A stretch of 64,000 nt of DNA from Lepeophtheirus salmonis (lineage: Eukaryota; Arthropoda; Copepoda; Siphonostomatoida; Caligidae): assembly GCF_016086655.4 (NCBI RefSeq), contig NC_052135.2, positions 25,882,363 through 25,946,362 on the forward strand. Direction: 5' to 3'. This document shows positions 34,180-46,210 of this stretch, piece by piece. The stretch's first letter is position 1. Each line of letters starts with the position of its first letter. The notes beneath the pieces were generated by a model. That model did not search any database, had not been told where the DNA came from, and was given only the letters and a program-made list of their open reading frames with translations. The translations under genes and the position numbers were made by a program.

Positions 34180-34620
34180 ATATGTAGAGTTGTAAAAAAA
34201 TATAATCTAAATGTGAGCAAAATATCTTTCTGTTTGGTAATCTGAAGAATGTTTCTTATTTTCCAAAGTTTTTATCATTATTCTTTCATTCTCGAAGAGA
34301 GAATATTTCAGTATAACGTAATCACTAGAGCTTGTGCCCATGAAGGACAGAGTAACACTGAGGATTTGTTTTGGAGTTATAAGTGTAAGTCCTTGTTGCA
34401 CTCAAAGTACCTAGAATTGAGAATCAACCTCGGAGTCCTTCAAGCCTATATGTCTTTCCCATATAAGGAGTAGAATTTGTGTTTATTAACTTCCTCTCAT
34501 AGCTGTATACAGCTTACCTAATGAATAATAATTGCCTCGTTCATTTTGGTTCATTTCTTTCTACATACTTGCAAGTCATATTTTATACCCCTCTTCGAAT
34601 ATAAATAAAGACAACTCATA
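34180..34620 (+). repeat. dispersed repeat family RB, copy 3
   Basis: Starts near 'tagagttgtaa'. It carries 'ttatcattattctttcatt', 'agtataacgtaatcacta', 'ggagttataagtgtaagt', 'ccttgttgcactc' and 'gagaatcaacctcggagt', then 'tcatagctgtatacagct' and 'aagtcatattttatacc'. Confidence 0.7.
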
Positions 34621-35560
34621 ATTGCAATTATATTAAACAGAATAAGTTTCTATGTTTGTCATGAACTTTTTATATTTATTTTTCTTGAATGGACTACGTT
34701 AAACTTTTCATGTTCAATGTATCTATATACATGCAACTTTTTTAAAAGTCATTATAAAATTTTATTCAAATTTAAACAAAGTTGATAAAACTTGATTGAG
34801 ATCGTATGTAATTAAATTGTATGTAAATTGGAAACCAGAATCGCATTTCTCATGTCGCAGTATATGTAACATCTTTAATCACAAATGCTCTGCACGTGAT
34901 CTTATTTGTGTAAATACATAGTTTCAGAAGGTAAAAATGATGTATTTTTGTATAAACATGGTAGGCTATTCAAAGGGGCGCTGCCTGGTGTAAAGTCTTA
35001 CAATGATTGTAAGATAATATATATATACTATATTTTTAATGATCCCATTATATTACATTCGATCAGTTGGATATTATTATTATTCCTGATTATTCTGAGT
35101 TCCTCCTCTTCCAATGTACCTATACTATACTAATAATAAATTTGAGTGGTAGTACTATATAGGCAAAAACATATAATACTTTTATTCCAATAGCATCATA
35201 TTTTGATCGTTAAAGTTAATGTAAATGATATTTTTATCGTTCAAATTATATATAAAACATTTACAGTTTTTTTGATGTGTACAAATGTCGTCATTATCTA
35301 ACAACTAATTACAATATCAAATGAAGTTCAAATACTTATTTTGAAAGTATCTCTGATGAACTCGTATGTATGTATATAAATAAATACATAATCGAAAAAA
35401 AGAACAACACATAAATGGATTTGAAGTAAGTATATGCCTCAATTAGGTACGTAATATTAAAACCACCTACATCCATACTAGTTGGGTTTCGGTTAAAAAT
35501 CATAGCTTATTCTGAAATTATTATGATTTTTAGGGAAACAAACTAATTCTAACTTTAGAG
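34621..35560. other. spacer, nothing recognised
   Basis: AT-rich, with no convincing gene. The 75-codon frame at 34906-35133 shows no family. Confidence 0.35.
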
Positions 35561-35564
35561 ATGT

Positions 35565-35750
35565 TCGGTCTGGGAAAAAAAAAAATTTGAACTAGATCCC
35601 TTCCAAAGAAAAATTTATTCTCTTTAGACTTACATAAAAAAATGGTTTAGATCGATTTGATTAAGAAATTTTTTATGAAGTTTTTTTTTGGTGAACTGGT
35701 CTAAAATAAATCCTGTAAGAATGTACCGGAAAAAAATCGATCTCTGACAG
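35565..35750. repeat. TCGGTC short-word array 6
   Basis: 'gatgttcggtctggga', 'gaactagatccc', 'tagatcgatttga', 'gaactggtctaaa'. More diverged than the others. Confidence 0.45.
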
Positions 35751-37200
35751 AGTCTCAATATTACTCCTTACATATTCCATTCAATAATTATAAATAGTAT
35801 CATTTCGTAATGGGTGTCAAAATATCATAAACATTCGTTTATTAATCTTAATCACTTCCTATAAATTAGTTTTTGCGTTATTGGCCAATCAGGGCAATTT
35901 ATATGGGTGCATTTTAATCTGTTATTGCAAATTTGTATATGCGCATATTATATATAATCTGTATACAAATCCCTGTCTTTATAAAGAATTGAAACAAATT
36001 GCGTGTGAAGTGTGTATGGGAGAATAACTGTCTTGCAAATAAATTTGCAAGATTAATTATACACCTACAAATCATTTGACTTGTGGCAGGGAATCTATTT
36101 TATTATTAAAATGCATGTAACTTGTTTAATAAAGTCCATCTCATCTAATTATTATTTTTTAAATTTCATAAATAATGCATTTATTTTTGTAATAAATAAC
36201 TTTAATTTTTTTATGTTAAAATGCAGAGCCGTTGTTGGGATTTGTTGATTTATTTACATAGTGACTTTAAAAAAAAGTAAAATGAGGGCCTTTTGGGGAA
36301 AAATATTTTTTTTTTCATTCATAAACTTGACTTATAGAAATATAAAAACACATCACATAAAAAAAAACTTCAATAAACTAAAATCAACATAGATTATAAT
36401 TTTTTTGAAAAAATGTATTAAAACAAATTATTTAATAAAACAGATCTTCTATTATTTTTTGGGAAAATGAAAAGGTAAATTGTTTTTTGTTATTTATTTT
36501 ACTTGATTCTATATCACTATTTTGTTTGATTTTATATATTTTACCCATTATAATAATTTAATGCTAATTTTGAACAATAGTGAAAGAAAGTTAAGTCAAA
36601 TCAAGGAATACTTTATAAAGTGTTATCACTTACGTCATTAATTACGTTATAATTAAAGGAGACGCCATTTTGAGGGCTCAAAACATTGAATAGTTTTTTT
36701 TTTTGATAGGGAGTATGGTTTAAATCATTTTATTTAGTGGTCCCCTTTAATTAATCAATAGTTCACTATTTTTCTTAATTTTAATCAAAAAGGGGCTTCA
36801 TTTATATAAAAGTTGGTTATCTAGTCCATTAAAATTACCAAAATAAAAAATGCTCACGTCAAATGAAAACTCTCTATATATAGAACATACAATCCTTTTT
36901 CCCTTAATTTTTTTAGAACAACCACGAGGGATTTTTTCTATACGTTGAATAGCAATAAAATGAAAGAGGGAATTGAATTAAAAAATCGTGTCATGAATTT
37001 CTTCAGAAATTAAAAGAACTCTGTTTATTAATTATTAGTCTGATGATATAAAATGAAAGGATTAACTTAAAAAAATCATTTAAACTTTAAAATAGCATCT
37101 GGGTCTATGTGATACATTTTCTAAATTTGATTCTAATCAATAAGGGAAGAAAGTAGAGGTTTGAAATTTTATTTACAAGTTCTAATAATACAAAAGAAAA
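35751..37200. other. very AT-rich spacer
   Basis: No open frame or repeat boundary supported. Confidence 0.4.
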
Positions 37201-37204
37201 AATT

Positions 37205-37930
37205 CATTAAATGTATTCGGCATCTTCGCCCATATACCCATATACGAGGCCTATAGGTTTTGCAGGCCTTTAGCACTTACAGGGGGGGAGGAGACTTTGT
37301 CCCACTACTTGTTGATATAGGCCTTCAAGCAGCCAATGCTCTTTTATAAATAGGCCGAGACTTTGCACTCTAGCTTTCCATAAAAGAAGTAATCCATGTG
37401 TTTATTATGGGGGGAATTAGAGGGGTCCAGAACTGTGAGTCCAAAAATTGCACCTTCTCTTCTTTCAACAAGTTTTGGGTCTTTTTGCCTTACAAGGGGC
37501 CCAGTTTTGTTGGAACAAGAGCTCGACGCCATTAGTCTCAGCTTTCATACAAAGTATCCCTTGGTCAGACAAGAGTTCACAGTTCACGACTCACTTTTAG
37601 CTCAAAGAAGATGGAGGAAATGACACTGCTGTTACTTCAAATAACCCCAATGGTCATGATGCTGGCCAAAAAAATGTTTTCAAGGCGTAGTGGAGAATAT
37701 CTCTCTTGGTCGACACTCAATTGTTTCTCATCCGAATAAAAATGAATCGGTTACCACAAGACATCAAATCGTTCAAAAATTTCGTCCGTGGCAGCCTTCA
37801 TTTTGTCTGTAATGATATTTATTTTGTAGATGTTGTATGACATTATTCTTAGGTCATTGTTTATGGCCGTGGAGACTGTTGCATCACTTGGAGAAGTGTG
37901 TAGAGTACCAAGGAGATTAAGTTGAAAAAT
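37205..37930 (-). pseudogene. IS630-Tc1-mariner superfamily transposase relic C
   Basis: Minus strand, from about 37930 down. VSTAINNDLRIMSYNI and ITDKMKAATDEIFERFDVLW come first. The first catalytic block is FYSDEKQLSVDQERYSPL, with its Asp retained. IFLASIMTIGVI and NSSVISSIFF follow, then LFQQNWAPCKAK, where the second Asp is Asn, then SAYL and LKAYINKWWDKVSSPP near the C-terminus. Several frameshifts and stops. The last catalytic block (usually SPDLNPLDY) is reduced to PSNSPHNKHMDYFFYG. No inverted ends identified. Confidence 0.75.
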
Positions 37931-39190
37931 AAAAAAATAAAAAAAGAAGACGAATTCAGACCTATATGCCGTGTATTTTTGTTAGGTCGAAAACTTGTCA
38001 GACCACCTTCGTATAAGGAAAGAGGAAAATTTATTAATATATTTAAAAAATTGTGCTTGGAGATTTTCCCGTAGCAAAATTGACATCATTGGAAAAAAAT
38101 TCTCTAGAAAATTGCTATTGCACTTCAGGCCCAAGCAATTTGTGTAAGATAACCATGATATCTTGAGACAGGTGAAAAATCACAACTGGCACATCAAAGA
38201 ACCGCTTATAGAATTGTCTACTTTCTAGATCAACGGGTTTTGCAGTATAAACTTGGGGATTTGAGGTAGATTAAAAAGGACTGTCACCCCTCCAAGAAAC
38301 ATAATTAATCCGTCTAATTTCCCATTACTTTTTCACAATGGCAGCTTTGATGGGAGAATTATAAACCGATTCTTAGATGGGGCAATCTCAAATGTAGATC
38401 GGACCGATTGGTATATAAATCACGACATAAATAGAACAATTGTGGGTAATTTTCTACTGATGGCAATTTTCCTGTGGGCTATCTTCTTAAAATCTTACGA
38501 AATATAAAAAGTATCTTAAGTCATAAATATAACTACATAGACACCCATATCTTAAGAATATGCAAGAAAGGTTTTACAATAGGGTGTATAATTTACCAAA
38601 CCCAGGAAATATTTATATTCGTCCTTTTGTCTATTGTTAAACGTTTTTTTTGTTTTTGTTTTTTTGTATCATTAGACAAACAGAATGTATTGAATAGAAT
38701 TACTTTTGAAATATTAATGATAACACGGTGATTGTAACTATTGATAGTAGGTAGATTGAGCTCTTTTCTGAACATATAAATGGGTACAGGGTCTGTAGAT
38801 ATGCAAATATCTAAAGGTATTTTAAACAATTTTTGTAGATTATATATCAATGAGGTGAGTTAACAAGAAAACAATCCCAAACAAAAATTTGTGAAAAATC
38901 AAAAATATTTAATTTACTTTTTATAGATCAGATATAGATAGGTACATACAGCCCATGTTCCATTAGTATATTTTATCCAATCATAGGGGTTGACTTCAAG
39001 CTTGTGGGGGTGGGGGGAGGAAACCTATATTTGATTTAATATACTTATTTTACCCACAATATGTTGTTTCACATAAAATATGTCAATTTCTCATTATTTT
39101 ATTGCGATGATCAATTTAGGCTAGCTGAAGTGGCATTTTCGATGCCTCCAAAGGATGAATAAGACAGCATGTACATACAAATATAATCCA
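37931..39190. other. spacer, nothing recognised
   Basis: A less AT-rich patch at 38060-38410 has no protein similarity I can recognise. The opposing frames at 38474-38850 look like chance. Confidence 0.35.
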
Positions 39191-39194
39191 CACT

Positions 39195-39275
39195 CATTTT
39201 TTAGAAAAATCCTTTTAGCTTGGTTTTGTGTTGACGGGCCACATATGCATTTACTATAGATTTTACATATTAAAA
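39195..39275 (+). repeat. dispersed repeat family RA, fragment
   Basis: 'ttggttttgtgttgacggg' followed by 'ccacatatgcat' matches 40605-40650 ('ttacattgacgggtaacatatgcat'). Confidence 0.5.
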
Positions 39276-40395
39276 GGAAACTTTTAACATATAAGTTTAA
39301 ATATAAACATTTTACAAATTTGATATCTGTCCAATTAATAGATGCATTTAACTTAGAAAGACAATCGTAATGAAAACCCACGCAAAAAAATCGAAAAACA
39401 ATATACAATCTAAGGAATCATAAAAGGGCTCTTATAATTAAGGTATATGTTTTTTCTTGCTTAACTCAATCTTAACAGGGTTACAGGCTACCTTTATCTG
39501 ATATATATTATAATGCGTAAAATGATCTAATGTAGCTTCTTCCAATGCTTACATCAAAAGTTGAATCAAGATATAATTTTTTTTACAAAAAATGAGATTT
39601 AGCCTTTTAATTTGGTACCGGTTGAGGACATTTATAAAAAATAAAAATGGAATTTGGTAGATCTTATCTAAACTTTGGGCCTAAGACAAAATTTTACACG
39701 ATGGTATCTGTATTATATCTCTCTCTACCTTTCCACCCATAAGTTAAAGGACAAAAAAGCTCCAAAGTCAGTTATAACTAAGATAATACTTCTCAACTTT
39801 GCAAATTTATTACTGTTTAGCAAGAGTTCTTACAAATTCAAATTATCAATATTTATAGCAGTGCTCCTTAAGCAAAAAGGACGGAATTCTAATATTTTTG
39901 GGCTTAAAAACATTTATTAAAAGAAAAGTGGCAATCAAACATTATAGCAAGTGGTCATTTAAGAGAGTGACATGGTATTTTCTATATATTAATAGCTTTT
40001 TGTCGCAATTTCCAACGTGTGTACGTTTTGGATAAAGCTCTTACAATCGGTAAAAAACAGTAAACAGTTTCAGAAGGATTAATTATTTTTATCTCAAATA
40101 CTGTCATGATCGACTTATAAGAATCTTAGACAGAACCTTAACACAAGTATTTGTGTACATAGAATTTCATTGTTCCCCAATTTTCTTCGTCCACTATGAA
40201 AAGATGAAATATGCATTCCTGGCCTGTCAACACGAAAGCAAGATAAGTTTATTTTTCTCAAAATGAAGTGTAGATTACTTCTTTTTTTTTAGACCAACAT
40301 TTTCTCAATTCCTATCAACAAGTTATTATTATTTACTCTTTAAATGCCCACAAACTGCTCTTAAAGTAATTAAAAAAATTCGACAAAATAAAAGT
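39276..40395. other. spacer, nothing recognised
   Basis: AT-rich, with short frames on both strands and no supported gene. Confidence 0.35.
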
Positions 40396-40399
40396 ATGA

Positions 40400-40690
40400 T
40401 AAATTGGCTTACTTTATTTGAAGGCTATACCAGGACAAATATATGTCTCTTAAATCAAATAGAGGATCATAACTATAGAATAACTTTTAGGGTATCTTAA
40501 ATAATTTTACAAATTTGAATACAAAGGCTATAGTTGACTTAAATATGTATGAAATATGTATATAAAGTAAATGTTTAGATTGGGATCTTCTCATTTTCTT
40601 GATTCTTGTTCAAGATTGCTTTTACATTGACGGGTAACATATGCATGTATGCACATTGTAAATATACACATGTAATTAAGACAAACTATT
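40400..40690 (+). repeat. dispersed repeat family RA, longest copy
   Basis: Contains all RA blocks: 'tttgaaggctataccagga', 'aactatagaataac', 'agggtatctta', 'acaaatttgaatacaaagg', 'atataaagtaaatg', 'ttcttgattcttgttcaag' and 'ttgacgggtaacatatgca'. It links the two partial copies at 1965 and 4630. Confidence 0.65.
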
Positions 40691-41526
40691 TCTTCATTTT
40701 CAAAAATCCAGAGCAAATTTACATATGTATTACACGTACTCATAATGAATAAGTTATGCACCTAATTATAACTTTCCAAGAATAGAAAAAAAAACAAGCA
40801 TATGAACATCATCTTTTGGCCTCTTCCATAACCAAACATAGTTTTCTCCACTTGATAATAATAATGTATATTGTATGTATGTGTATGTTAACATTTGTGT
40901 TGATGCCAAATTGAAAATAGTATGTCCAAATTGTTTTTTCCCCTTTTTTTAAAAGTGGACAATAAATCTTGTACATAGTAAAAAAAATAATAATATAATT
41001 ATATATTGTTAAAAAAAAAAAAAGCTTTAAAAATCAATGAAACTAAAATAAAAAAGAAAGTCTCGTCCTATGAACAAACCTATCATGTTCATAAAACATA
41101 GCACCCTAAGAAAAAGAAGTTATTTAATAATAATTTTGTAATAGATACATCCTAGTGTTGGGTTGAGGGTTTTTTTTCTCGAGGGGGGAGGACAGGGTAG
41201 ACATTTGGGTCCGTGTATTGTAATACCACCGAGTAAATTTGAATCTTTATAGCATTAAGCACAAATAACTTTCAGAAGTACAGAATAATACAACTAAGAT
41301 ACTGATGAGTGATGATTCATAAGTGCCACAACAGGTGAGACATTAGTGACATAGTTAATTGCAAACACTTTTGTCTGTGTTTTTAGAGAGAAAAAAAATT
41401 ACATTACCAAAAATTATAAACTACTTCGTTTGCTCAGTCATTACTCGAGTACATAAGTACTCGTTAGAAATTACTTGGAAAAGATAGCAAAATTTTATTA
41501 AATAGGCTACGAATTGATTAATATTA
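40691..41526. other. spacer, nothing recognised
   Basis: AT-rich, with poly-A runs near 41017. No gene. Confidence 0.35.
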
Positions 41527-41930
41527 AGTTGGCTGAAAAGTTCTAAGGCTGTCACATTGATGGTGCCACTAGAATAAGATAATATGATTTTTAGTTTGCA
41601 TCAACCTTCAGACGTTACATGTACAATATTTGCATCTGTCTGACAATGGATAGTGAATGAAGCAACTTATGTCATTGTTAAAAAAAATGGACAAAAAATA
41701 ATTTCATGTAGTAATGAAACATTGCTTTTTGTTACAAAAATATTGCTGAAGCTAAGGCTTGACTTGATAAACATTATTTGAACTTTGCGTCAGTAAAATC
41801 GACCATTGAAAAATGGTTTGCTAAAAATAAACAAGGCAAAATAAGTGTTGAAGACGATGCTTGCAGTGGCTGTCCTAAAGAAGCAGTTACCGACAAAAAC
41901 AAACTAAAAATTCCAAAATTTGAATAATTG
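41527..41930 (+). pseudogene. mariner element, 5' half only
   Basis: The 5' end 'agttggctgaaaagttctaa' follows a TA and resembles a mariner inverted repeat. Downstream, broken frames give VVMKHCFL, then NFASVKSTIEKWFAKNKQG and KISVEDDACSGCPKEAVTDK. This is the second DNA-binding helix-turn-helix and linker of mariner transposase, with usual R-S-G-R-P reading CSGCP here. Stops after the start region and a frameshift are present. The catalytic DD34D domain and the 3' end are missing. Confidence 0.85.
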
Positions 41931-44140
41931 TAAAGTAAAGTTGATATTTGGGTAAAAAAGACTGGTACCACCTAATAAATAACAACTTTTTTTTAAATTT
42001 CACAGAGGATACCTCTTTTTGTGGATATTAGGAAGATATTTATACATGGGTGTTCCAGGTACAAGTGTCTATGTACTTATGAATCAAGAATTAAAAATTG
42101 TAACGTCTCATTGTTGTTTTTATTTATTTTTAAGAGGAACTTTCCCTTTTAAGGTAAAATAATAACATATAATAATATGTATTGCTTTTATGAATGAGGG
42201 GACAAATGGCTATTTAGTGTTAATTTGATGACTGTCATTATTTAAGTAAGGGAATTAGTATAACGTAGGTGGCATTGAATGAAATTATATTTTCGATTGA
42301 TATCAGGCTCCACAAACCGTTTTTGAAAGTGAATGGGCCAATAGCAGTAATTATAAAAAAATGTTTTCTGTCATATATTGAATTGATTAACCGTTTTCAC
42401 GGATATATGCTCTTTTTGAATCCGTTTCAGAGGGCCGGGGGGAGGGGCATTTTTTATAAATTCATGAAACCTCTGGTTTTTTTAAAGAGTGTAGGTAATT
42501 TTAAGATAATTAAAAGAGGACATGTTAGTGTCAAAGAGGATGTTTGATTTCCTTAATTTATTATACATTAGGGGTTTTATCTAATTATAAAAAAATATAA
42601 AATAATAAAAGTGAACTTAAAAATAAAGAAACATCAAAATTAAATTTTGTATTCTGTATAAAATATTAGGTAAAGCCAGGTATAAAAGTTTAACTAATTT
42701 CAAAATATTTACCTCCCGACACTAATTGAGTAACATGTCCTTTTTTTAGAAATCAAAACATAGACAAACTAGCTATATGAGGATTGTAAATTCCCAAAAA
42801 GTGGATAACCATTACTTCCTTTGTTGTGCAGTCCCTGTATGTACAAGCTTTATTAGTTATTTAAAAAAAAAAAATCACCTAAAAGAGATTATGTAGAAAA
42901 GACGGGGGATAATTGCGACACCTTTTACTTATGGCTCAATTACACAGAAGTAAAAATTTAATACAGTTTACCAACAATTTTTGGCTACTGTTTGAACCTC
43001 TGTAGGAATGATTAAGGTCAGTAGTTTTCACACAAATTGTATTAAAATGCGACCCGTCAAATATTACAATTGTCTCTAAACAACCAATTAAAATAATCTA
43101 GGTTGAGCTAGAAATTAAGAAAATCAGAATGAATAATATTTTTTGATACATACACTTTTAATGTATAATATGAGATTAAGATATTTATTAACAGATCACT
43201 TTCCATGTTTATGGATCAAATAAATTCACTCTCAAAAACTCTTCAAGGCCCTACTATGGGATGTGTAATTTCATAAAATAATAAAGAAGAATAAACAATT
43301 TGAGGAAAATGCACTGATACTTGTTGCAGTTGATAACTCTTGTACTAATCGTCACAATATCTCACATTTCCCTTGCATGACATAATTTTGAAAAGGATAT
43401 ATAGTGAGTGGAAAGTAATTAATAATGTAAATGATATAGGTTATAACAAAAAAAAATTAAGCACTGCCTACATTAATATTTCTCACAAAAATTATTTTTA
43501 TCGCTCAAATAAGTTTTTCTCCATAATCTGGAAGGAAAGTATATAAAAAGTATAGAGTTGTTTGATAACTGTCTACATTAGAAGATATTATACAACTGTT
43601 AAGTACATATTGCAGGTTTTTTTTTTTCAGTTCGAGAAAAAAATTATATTTCAACTGTACACGGTTTCCCATAGGATTTATCGAATAAATCCTATTATCA
43701 TTAATCAATCAAGAAGAATCCCCAATCTTCCGTGTTGTTGTTGTTCCTTTAAATAAGTGCGTAGTTAGATATAAATAACTCTAATGTAATCATCATTACT
43801 GCAATTTCATGGTTAATAATTCCGTATACATACCTAGGTACAATTAATTGTAAATGTCCTGTTCGCTTGTATAAACATACCCATTACATACTTAAGAGGG
43901 ATATTCCAAAAGGAAGAGTATTTTTAATAGATAGTATCATTATTTTTGATGCTGAATAATAAGACTGTGTGAGTGTAACAATGACACGCAAAGACTTTCA
44001 ATTCTTATATTTGCTCATTAGATGTAATTATATAACATTTTTTATAAAAAAATAATGAAATGCCATTGTTATTCGATAGAGCCAAGAACTTCACCCAACA
44101 TTTTTTTAAAGACTGTTGTTATCAGCTATTCATGTGTATG
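41931..44140. other. spacer, nothing recognised
   Basis: Includes a 92-codon frame at 42269-42547 with a G-rich patch ('gggccggggggaggggc', 42432-42449) but no recognisable domain, and AT-rich DNA otherwise. Confidence 0.35.
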
Positions 44141-44144
44141 CTTC

Positions 44145-44340
44145 TTCTGAACGTTGATTGGTCGAATTCGAATGAACTCTTGTTAATAATTTATGATTCA
44201 ATCCCAACAATGGTCAAATAGTAATTAATTAGTTGGGAAGAGTTGCCTGACTACGAACTGATATTGTGTCCCTTTTTCTGTTTCTTTTCGGAGTAGATAT
44301 CGAAAGATACCATAAAGGTAACGACGGGACTAATGTATAT
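44145..44340 (+). repeat. dispersed repeat family RC, copy 3
   Basis: 'ctgaacgttgattggtc', 'cgaatgaactc', 'agttgggaagagttgcctg', 'tttctgtttcttttcgga': the same order as 30215-30410. Confidence 0.65.
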
Positions 44341-44369
44341 GTATTAGTATTGTCAATAAACTAATATTT

Positions 44370-44720
44370 TTCGGACCGGTTTCTACGCCAAAAATAGTAT
44401 TTATATTTTAGTACTTTTTGATAGTTTTTCACAAAAAAATATGGAACAAAAAAGTCATTAAGGGCAATTGACATGCACTCAAAGGGGCGTCTGCAAAATT
44501 TTGTTTATATACCTAATACATGAGAGAACTATTGTATGAAAGGAAATTTGTTTCGTGCATTTTTATATAATATACAATTTTGTTTGGGGTCATCAATTGG
44601 ATGGGCTACGACATGGTGAGCTAATTTTTGTAATGACGTAGTGGAGGTGCAAGTACCGTATCTAACATCAGTTTATGTGTCAGTACCACTATAGTACCGG
44701 TATATAGTGAAATGCCCATC
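44370..44720. repeat. GGTACCGGTA short-word patch 1
   Basis: 'tcggaccggttt' at 44373, then 'aagtaccgtatc', 'tcagtaccactatagtacc' and 'ggtatatagtg' near 44650-44710. The words GTACC and GGTAC are clustered. Confidence 0.4.
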
Positions 44721-44734
44721 CTTATTTAGGAATG

Positions 44735-44905
44735 AAGACTCCATTGTTTTCCAGTTCAGTCCAGCATATCAGTTCTAAAACCTTTAAAGTTATGTCTTTG
44801 ATGACGTTACTCAGCGTTATTTATTCTTTTTTCAATCAGTTCCAGTATTAACAGTCCCCAAAACAGACCGGACCTAAGACTGGACTGAGCTGGAACGAAT
44901 ACACA
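44735..44905. repeat. TCGGTC/CAGTCC short-word array 7
   Basis: 'ttccagttcagtccagc', 'atcagttctaaaacc', 'cagttccagtatta', then 'cagaccggacctaagactgg' and 'actgagctggaac'. The two halves are reverse-complement related. Confidence 0.6.
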
Positions 44906-45835
44906 AGGACCGATATAACGTTACTAGTATACTAGACAACACAAATATAGATACACATTCTCAATATTTGAATTAGATAAGATACTCATAAGAATACTGT
45001 AATCAGTATATTTTATTATAATAATAATTAACAACTAAAGTTCTTTTAATTCTTTAAGACATTTATTACACAATTATTTTACTCAGTTCAATTATCTCTT
45101 TTATTTCATAATTATGCTACTTAAATAAATATAGAAAAATTAACCTTTAATTAAAAAGGAACGGGAAAATAATTCCGTTCTATATATAGAGTACTCTTTT
45201 GATAAATGTTTTCAAAAACTTCAAAATATTTTAATATTAAATTAATGGCATTCTAAATAATACTGAGTGTGGAATTAATTAAATATAAAATCCATAAATT
45301 TAAATGGTAAAATGGCATGCTCATTTAAATAATTGCTATTTTTGGTTACAACGTTGACAAAAAAGTTTGCAAATAGTCGTTCTTAAGTATGAAGGTTTAA
45401 ATATTTGTGAACAACTTGCAATAAAAATACTTTTATTAGGATTGAAATAGTAATTCAAAACTTTTAACTTTTACTTACAAGTGAAACAGTATTTGGAACA
45501 CATTTTAAACAAGATTATTATTATTTTTTTGCAGAAGTAAATGCAATTACCTTTTTATACATTGATTAGATTAGAACTATTTCTTTCATATTTAATTAAA
45601 ATATTCGGTGTTTGAATACTATCATAGTTAATTTTTAATAGAAGCAAGTTTATTTTAGTTACGTAACTCTGATTTTATAAAGAATGAAAATGTAGTAGTA
45701 TGAAACTTGTGCAATAATTGTATATATAATGATTGTAAAGCTGAATAGACTAATATCTTGCTTCTTAAAAAAAATTATCCAGCATTCAATATCGATGTCC
45801 CTAAAATAGTATTCAAAAGTTGCACGGTTATAGTA
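44906..45835. other. spacer, nothing recognised
   Basis: Very AT-rich. No gene. Confidence 0.4.
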
Positions 45836-45839
45836 TTTG

Positions 45840-46210
45840 TTGAGTTGTAAAAAATATGATATTGTAACCGTACGATACTTTTTGTAGAGAACATCTAAAT
45901 ATAAAGTAATCACCAGATCATAAAAGACGAAGAGTGAAAAGATGATTTGCTGTGGTGTTACAATTGTAAGCCATTGTTGGAATCAAAGTAGAATTGAGCA
46001 TCAGTATAGGTAATTCCTGCCAATGTCCTTGTAAGATACAAAGGGGGATTTGTGTTTTTCTCTTTTATCTTTGAGATCCTGGCATCTTAGTTAAAATAAA
46101 ATTGATGAAATCTAAGCTGCTCTCCTCCAAAAGACTTTTTAAGTTACAGGAATTACCACGTTAATTTTCGTTTTTTAAGCATATTATTCATATTTTTTAC
46201 AGCAATAAAT
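45840..46210 (+). repeat. dispersed repeat family RB, copy 4
   Basis: 'atataaagtaatcaccag', 'gtgttacaattgtaag', 'cattgttggaatcaaagtag', 'aattgagcatcagtatag', then 'taccacgttaattttcg'. The RB order is preserved. Confidence 0.7.

Noticed and set aside
42269..42547. 92-codon + frame with a G-rich patch
   Set aside because: No recognisable domain, no splice or promoter context, and the start is not ATG.
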